Of a stretch of DNA of 63,538 nucleotides, positions 59,844-63,538 are shown in pieces. The stretch's first letter is position 1; every line of letters begins with the position of its first letter. A program made the translations under genes and the position numbers. The stretch covers positions 1 to 63,538 of the forward strand of contig NZ_QSQT01000019.1 of assembly GCF_003437535.1 (NCBI RefSeq), given 5' to 3'. Source of the stretch: Phocaeicola plebeius. GTDB taxonomy: Bacteria; Bacteroidota; Bacteroidia; Bacteroidales; Bacteroidaceae. The notes under the pieces were generated by a model, which was given only the letters and a program-made list of their open reading frames with translations, was not told the DNA's origin and did not search any database.

Positions 59844-60022
59844 ATTCAATGTGTTTTTAAGAATTATGTCCACCTTGCACCCTAAAGAACAGCATGAACC
59901 CACGCTATTCCGGAATAGAGGTACTGCCATACCTAAAAGGCAGATAAGCAAACCCTTGCTGTATAAACATACAGTATGAATATTTTGCTATACATCTTGT
60001 CTTTTTGATAAGTGTCAGTTTT

Positions 60023-60145
60023 CTATTCCAAGACGTTCAGTGAACGTATAATATGTATATCAATCTCCGCCTGTTTCCAAGCCGAGTATGAATCTTCCAT
60101 GTCACGACAATGACCGTACCCGAAAGTACCGTCTGCTGTCTTCAT
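60023..60145 (-). CDS. Small protein (40 aa), possibly a gene remnant
   Basis: A 40-codon frame reads MKTADGTFGYGHCRDMEDSY, then SAWKQAEIDIHIIRSLNVLE. A good -7 box, TATCTTTG, lies at 60151-60158, 6 bp upstream of the start. It is too short for a family. It may be the preserved end of a longer gene or a true small protein. Confidence 0.4.
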   Translation of the reverse strand: MKTADGTFGYGHCRDMEDSYSAWKQAEIDIHIIRSLNVLE

Positions 60146-60150
60146 TTTGA

Positions 60151-60158
60151 CAAAGATA
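60151..60158 (-). promoter_or_regulatory. -7 box of the 40-aa gene
   Basis: TATCTTTG on the minus strand immediately upstream of the start at 60145, so the message would have almost no leader. Confidence 0.4.
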
Positions 60159-60224
60159 ACGAAAGATTGGCGGATAAGCAAACAAAAAACATTGTTTTTC
60201 AGGTTGCCTGTTCCGAACTGCATT

Positions 60225-60680
60225 CTGCCTTATCAAAAAGACTTACTCATTCCCCATGATTTAATACAGTCGTCATTCTGCAATTATCAAGAGATGGGCC
60301 AATCCATCCGATTCCACCTCCCTTTATAGTTCACCTTCCTCCGATATAATACGGGCAATCCATTCCGATTGTCCGTTACCCTGTTTTACAGTTTTATTCA
60401 TCCCTTTCTATTTGATTGTCATTTATTATCGTTTTGCTGCTGCCGTGCGACCTCTCGTGGACTTATTTTCCCGCAAAGGTAATAGGCTGCTCCAATCTTG
60501 CCAATGCCGGCGTTCCGCTGCGAGTGAGCCGTAAAAATCTTCCTCTCCGTCTGTCGAGCGTATTTTTCCGCATCAGCCTTGTCAGATTGTTTCCGCCACC
60601 TTTTGGAGGCAGAAAAATAAATCCCAAAGGTCGCAAACAGGTTGAACAAAGGGAAATAGTAACAATAAAAAAATAACATT
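60225..60680 (+). promoter_or_regulatory. Leader 13 of the repeated leader family
   Basis: Boxes CCCTTTATAG (60322) and CTGTTTTACAG (60381) come first. CCGCAAAGGTA is at 60471-60481. AAAAATCTTCCTCTCCG and GTATTTTTCCGCATC follow. GGCAGAAAAATAAATCCC is at 60608-60625. An AAGGGAAATAGTAAC tail ends before the ATG at 60681. The block 60381-60623 is identical to 63296-63538. The terminal hairpin is weak in this copy. Confidence 0.82.
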
Positions 60681-60903
60681 ATGAAAACAGAGATTAGGCA
60701 GAATGGCAAAGTGATACTATCGAGTACAGACGATATATCCATTCCGATGATTTTCAAAAACTTAATGTGGTAAGAACTTTTCTGGAAACGACTATCAAAA
60801 CTATCTCAGAACAGTTTGTCAGGATATTGGTGTTACTACGGGGGCGATTGAGTATTATGCCGACAACGTTTTGATTGAGAAAGCAACTATTCCTGATTTT
60901 TAA
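60681..60903 (+). pseudogene. Frameshifted small cargo gene
   Basis: The ATG at the end of leader 13 opens MKTEIRQNGKVILSSTDDIS and stops after 30 codons. A downstream register continues fluently as CGKNFSGNDYQNYLRTVCQD, then IGVTTGAIEYYADNVLIEKA, and ends at 60903. Removing one A near 60764-60765 would give a single 73-residue protein. Thirteen bases later the next gene starts. Likely a recent inactivation. Confidence 0.55.
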
Positions 60904-60915
60904 AAACTATATACA

Positions 60916-61488
60916 ATGAAAAGGAAAGAGAAAGCAGCAGTAGATGAATTTGTTGCCCTTGTAGGAGGCAAGACATGGGAACCTGTACGCCATAAATGTA
61001 TGGGTAAATGGAGTGGTATGACCGATTACGGTTTTGTCATAGACGGACGGATAACGCTCTTTGTTTCCAATAGTATGGCATACTTTAAGAAACGGATTCG
61101 TGAGTGGATTAAGTCGATACATACTTTTGAAGCGAAGAAAGATTGCTATCTCCGCTTGCTACGTGAACAAATTGAAAAGGACAACGACAAGGCAAAGGAC
61201 GAAAAGTTAAATCCTGTCAGACTGATAGACATCGGTATCTTATCCCCCGAAAGCAATAGCCCGTTTGATTTTTTTGCCCCTTATGTGTTAGTCGAAATAA
61301 ACGGCAGGCGGTTCAAGCATCAAACAGCGGAGTTAAGTTGCGCTATTATGGTGGATAGTTTGGCAGGATACCTTGAAGAATGCAACTGCAAGGATATATA
61401 CACGGCAAGGGCAGTGCGTACACCTGACTACATTTTTTGCGGTGTGCGGTTTGACTCCCGTGATAATATGTATAAGATTGGAAAGTAG
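60916..61488 (+). CDS. Cargo protein, unknown
   Basis: The 190-residue protein is basic at the start (MKRKEKAAVDEFVALVGGKT) and mixed later. Text includes MGKWSGMTDYGFVIDGRITL, then YFKKRIREWIKSIHTFEAKK and SPFDFFAPYVLVEINGRRFK. It is the second gene behind leader 13. No family recognised. Confidence 0.6.
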   Translation: MKRKEKAAVDEFVALVGGKTWEPVRHKCMGKWSGMTDYGFVIDGRITLFVSNSMAYFKKRIREWIKSIHTFEAKKDCYLRLLREQIEKDNDKAKDEKLNPVRLIDIGILSPESNSPFDFFAPYVLVEINGRRFKHQTAELSCAIMVDSLAGYLEECNCKDIYTARAVRTPDYIFCGVRFDSRDNMYKIGK

Positions 61489-61494
61489 AGATTA

Positions 61495-61572
61495 ATGATG
61501 TCTGAAGAAGTTATTACTTACAACGATAACTCCAGTCGTTTTATAGGACGGCATCAGCATTTGACCTACTAA
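61495..61572 (+). CDS. Very small ORF (25 aa), doubtful
   Basis: The frame reads MMSEEVITYNDNSSRFIGRH, then QHLTY, starting 6 bp after the previous gene and ending inside the terminator stem. It may be a real tail gene or a remnant. Confidence 0.25.
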   Translation: MMSEEVITYNDNSSRFIGRHQHLTY

Positions 61573-61615
61573 ATACATAAGTTCCCAATTTACGATTGGA
61601 AACTTATGTATTTTT
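61571..61615. terminator. Strong terminator
   Basis: AAATACATAAGTT-CCCAAT pairs with ATTGG-AAACTTATGTATTT over about 18 bp, followed by a T run. It separates cargo from the convergent toxin-antitoxin block. Confidence 0.85.
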
Positions 61616-61627
61616 CTGTATGGAAAA

Positions 61628-61981
61628 CTAATCAAATAATCGCTGACTTATCATCCAGTCATTAAGCACGTCCGGATCTACACGATTTGTAAGATTCACA
61701 TTTTTACTCAAACAACCGATTTTCTCACCTCTTAAATAAATAACTGGTGGGGTTAATGTATTCGGATTGTATGGACTTAACGATGAACTGGGACTTCCAT
61801 ATATGGAATACCGATTCTTGAAAGATATACTTGAAAAGTGACTACCGTATATATTCTCGTTGTTGGATATGGAATCAGGAGTAGATGTGTTCAACGACAA
61901 TCTGCCTAAATACAAACCGTCATTTGCCAATAGAAACGATTCTTTCCTTGAAATTCTGGTATCTAAACCTATTCTATCCAT
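61628..61981 (-). CDS. Ser/Asn/Tyr-rich short-repeat protein
   Basis: The 117-residue protein has a repeat-like core (GLYLGRLSLNTSTPDSISNN, then ENIYGSHFSSISFKNRYSIY and GSPSSSLSPYNPNTLTPPVI) with the motif Y-G-S-x-x-S-S-x-S-x-x-N-x-Y. Such small proteins with repeated YGS..SS.S..N.Y texts are known as conserved hypotheticals. It lies 19 bp downstream of the toxin candidate, same direction, so it may be part of the same operon. Confidence 0.6.
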   Translation of the reverse strand: MDRIGLDTRISRKESFLLANDGLYLGRLSLNTSTPDSISNNENIYGSHFSSISFKNRYSIYGSPSSSLSPYNPNTLTPPVIYLRGEKIGCLSKNVNLTNRVDPDVLNDWMISQRLFD

Positions 61982-62000
61982 TCCCTATGATTTAACGCCA

Positions 62001-62486
62001 TTATTTAATAATGCCATAACGTCTTTTAGTTGCATTATCGAACACCTCTGTCGCTCTTAGAAACTGCATTACCCGTTCCCTGTCTTCGGAAATCAGGCAA
62101 CCTTTCAGTTTACCGTTCTTTTCCGTGATTTTTAATTTTGAAAGTTCGAATATATCGGAACAATCCAGCCAACTGTCATAGTCCAGAATATCACGATAGT
62201 TCCGAACCATCAAAGGATATTGGCAGTCCAGTAGCTCTTCCGACCTCTTGGAAGAATCTATTTCCGAATTTATCAGTAAGGCACCGATAGCGACACCTTC
62301 CGGAGTAAAGCCGATAATAACAATATATTTATTGCGGTCTTTATATCCGTCTTTTAGTATCAGTCCGTCCTCTTCGTCCAAGGGGACATAAATAATATCA
62401 CCAATTTTGACTGATGACATATCTACTTGCTCAGCTTTGGCCATTATAGCTTTCAGCTTTTCCAATGCACCGGTTTTGTCGTCCAT
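62001..62486 (-). CDS. Toxin candidate of a Panacea toxin-antitoxin system
   Basis: The 161-residue protein has an SH3-like barrel of PemK/MazF type: SSVKIGDIIYVPLDEEDGLI, then DRNKYIVIIGFTPEGVAIGA and LLINSEIDSSKR. A helical C-terminus follows. It starts 6 bp after the DUF4065 antitoxin gene, the usual operon order for such pairs. The target (RNA, membrane or another) cannot be read from the sequence. Confidence 0.65.
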   Translation of the reverse strand: MDDKTGALEKLKAIMAKAEQVDMSSVKIGDIIYVPLDEEDGLILKDGYKDRNKYIVIIGFTPEGVAIGALLINSEIDSSKRSEELLDCQYPLMVRNYRDILDYDSWLDCSDIFELSKLKITEKNGKLKGCLISEDRERVMQFLRATEVFDNATKRRYGIIK

Positions 62487-62491
62487 TTGAT

Positions 62492-63049
62492 TTAAGATAA
62501 AGCGTTCTTGACAATCTGCTTTTCTCGGATATAATCTACCATGTCCTTGGTAGCTTTTCCTGCCCGGGCTATATCTATAATGGTAATGAAGTTTTTTTGA
62601 GGATCATCCTGAATGCGTGTCATCGCTTCTTCCCATGCCGAGTCATGCGACAAATCGGACAAGTCATAAGGGTCTGTATCCTTATATTTAGCGATAGCAG
62701 CGTCAAGACAACGTTTGTTGGCACCTGATATATAGTCCATATCGGGTACGGCAGAAGTATATACCTTCTTGTCACGAACCTCTATGTCTGAAAGGAACTC
62801 GTCAAAATTCCCATCCAAGGGTTTGCCTTCTGCAATTTGCAGTGCCTTGTAGGTATAGGCTGGCACCGGGCCATGCTTCAATGCTCTGAAAGAGTCTTCG
62901 ACAATCACTTTGCCATATTTGACAAGATGGTCCTGTTGGGCAAAATAAAGTATTTTAAATAACTTTATATAGTCCACTCCTTGAGTGAAACTCTGCATGA
63001 TGTAGAGTACCACTGCTCTTATTTTAGCAATCTGTATAGCTGTTTTCAT
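62492..63049 (-). CDS. Panacea/DUF4065 (SocA-like) antitoxin
   Basis: The protein is 185 residues from the Met that begins KTAIQIAKIRAVVLYIMQSF; the longer frame from 63082 crosses the promoter. The Panacea fold is evident: GVDYIKLFKILYFAQQDHLV, then VEDSFRALKHGPVPAYTYKA. Panacea antitoxins neutralise very different toxins, and are often swapped among partners. The promoter is at 63072-63079. Confidence 0.8.
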   Translation of the reverse strand: MKTAIQIAKIRAVVLYIMQSFTQGVDYIKLFKILYFAQQDHLVKYGKVIVEDSFRALKHGPVPAYTYKALQIAEGKPLDGNFDEFLSDIEVRDKKVYTSAVPDMDYISGANKRCLDAAIAKYKDTDPYDLSDLSHDSAWEEAMTRIQDDPQKNFITIIDIARAGKATKDMVDYIREKQIVKNALS

Positions 63050-63071
63050 TTCAAAAAAATCTATGCGATTA

Positions 63072-63079
63072 CAAAGATA
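63072..63079 (-). promoter_or_regulatory. -7 box of the toxin-antitoxin operon
   Basis: TATCTTTG on the minus strand, 23 bp upstream of the antitoxin start. Confidence 0.6.
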
Positions 63080-63148
63080 CAACTAATTTGCTGAATAATA
63101 CGCTCATGATACAAAAAAAATAGTCCGTTGCATTTTTTTACGACATTT

Positions 63149-63538
63149 AATATAGTCGTCATTCTGAGAGTAATAGTCTGCAATTATCAAGAGATGGGCC
63201 AATCCACCCGATTCCACCTCCCTTTATAGTTCACCTTCCTCCGATTATAGTACGGGCAATCCGTTCCGATTGTCCATTACCCTGTTTTAACACCCCTGTT
63301 TTACAGTTTTATTCATCCCTTTCTATTTGATTGTCATTTATTATCGTTTTGCTGCTGCCGTGCGACCTCTCGTGGACTTATTTTCCCGCAAAGGTAATAG
63401 GCTGCTCCAATCTTGCCAATGCCGGCGTTCCGCTGCGAGTGAGCCGTAAAAATCTTCCTCTCCGTCTGTCGAGCGTATTTTTCCGCATCAGCCTTGTCAG
63501 ATTGTTTCCGCCACCTTTTGGAGGCAGAAAAATAAATC
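63149..63538 (+). repeat. Leader 14, near-exact copy of leader 13, cut by the window edge
   Basis: The stretch repeats 60260-60623 with two small insertions in its first half. The last 243 bp (63296-63538) are identical to 60381-60623. It carries the same boxes, CCGCAAAGGTA motif (63386-63396) and GGCAGAAAAATAAATC. A cargo gene is expected right after the window. Confidence 0.9.

Noticed and set aside
60419..60757. Minus-strand frame of 112 codons over leader 13, and similar ones over leaders 4, 5 and 10
   Set aside because: The frames share text only because the leaders share DNA. Other copies (for example leader 8) are broken, and any minus-strand promoter-like box lies at their far end. 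Structure conservation explains the leader better.
20038..63538. CRISPR array made of the repeated leaders
   Set aside because: Copies are long, diverged, separated by genes and have no short regular repeat-spacer pattern.
1..63538. tRNA, rRNA or known riboswitch
   Set aside because: I saw no cloverleaf with a CCA-ready acceptor stem, no rRNA core sequence and no riboswitch core I know.

Overview
The window looks like chromosomal DNA of a gut Bacteroidales (Bacteroides, Phocaeicola or Parabacteroides). This rests on Bacteroidetes-type promoter boxes (TAnnTTTG) ahead of many genes, AT-rich spacers with few Shine-Dalgarno sites, a small histone H1-like protein of the Bacteroides type, and a mobile region carrying ArdC-like, MobV, DUF4099 and Api92-like genes. 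No rRNA or tRNA gene and no CRISPR array was recognised.

Layout. (1) 1-9871, plus strand, AT-rich accessory cluster: a secreted ankyrin protein, a TetR regulator with matching operators around its own terminator and the next promoter, a small membrane protein, a lipoprotein, two DUF1266 proteins, a short TPR-like protein, two ankyrin proteins and two membrane proteins. (2) 9873-19386, ordinary chromosomal genes: DnaQ-like exonuclease, EamA transporter, YczE-like membrane protein, thioredoxin, AEC transporter, AlkZ-related protein, a frameshifted flavodoxin-family gene, a gene split by an in-frame amber codon, an M49-like lipoprotein peptidase and a bile acid:sodium symporter family protein. 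(3) From about 19.6-20.0 kb to the right edge: one or more conjugative or mobilizable elements. No tyrosine integrase, VirB4/TraG ATPase or coupling protein lies in the window, so the element must continue to the right or depend on a partner.

Inside the mobile region three gene classes interleave. Small plus-strand cargo genes (20.4-27.2, 35.7-39.0 and 57.9-61.5 kb) encode SSB, LPD11, DUF4313, Api92-like, PRTase and SLOG proteins plus many unknowns. A plus-strand mobilization block (28.4-35.0 kb) holds a lipoprotein, a winged-helix protein, an oriT-like region, a MobV relaxase and an OmpA-family protein. A long minus-strand operon (55.2 to 39.0 kb) encodes DUF4099, Toprim primase-like, periplasmic, M23 and glucosaminidase/M23 proteins, an ArdC/MutS-I-like polyvalent protein, SSB-like and ArdC metallopeptidase proteins. 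A Panacea (DUF4065) toxin-antitoxin pair sits near the right edge.

The most unusual signal is a family of about 14 long non-coding leaders (roughly 250-500 bp), all on the plus strand, one in front of nearly every cargo gene or short operon. They share an ordered set of parts: 2-3 pyrimidine boxes of the form CTTTTATAG, a TGCAAAGGTA motif (a -7 box if read on the minus strand), a CAAGTACCGCTACGCTA-like motif, a long imperfect stem whose sequence differs between copies while pairing is kept, a GCACGTAAAAATCAAATCCC-like motif, and a small terminal hairpin followed by AAAGGGAAATAA just before the start codon. The last two copies contain a 243-bp identical block and bracket the toxin-antitoxin module, so the leaders may also serve as recombination seams. 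I propose a shared regulatory element of a modular accessory regulon; a single-stranded-DNA promoter role during transfer is a speculative option.
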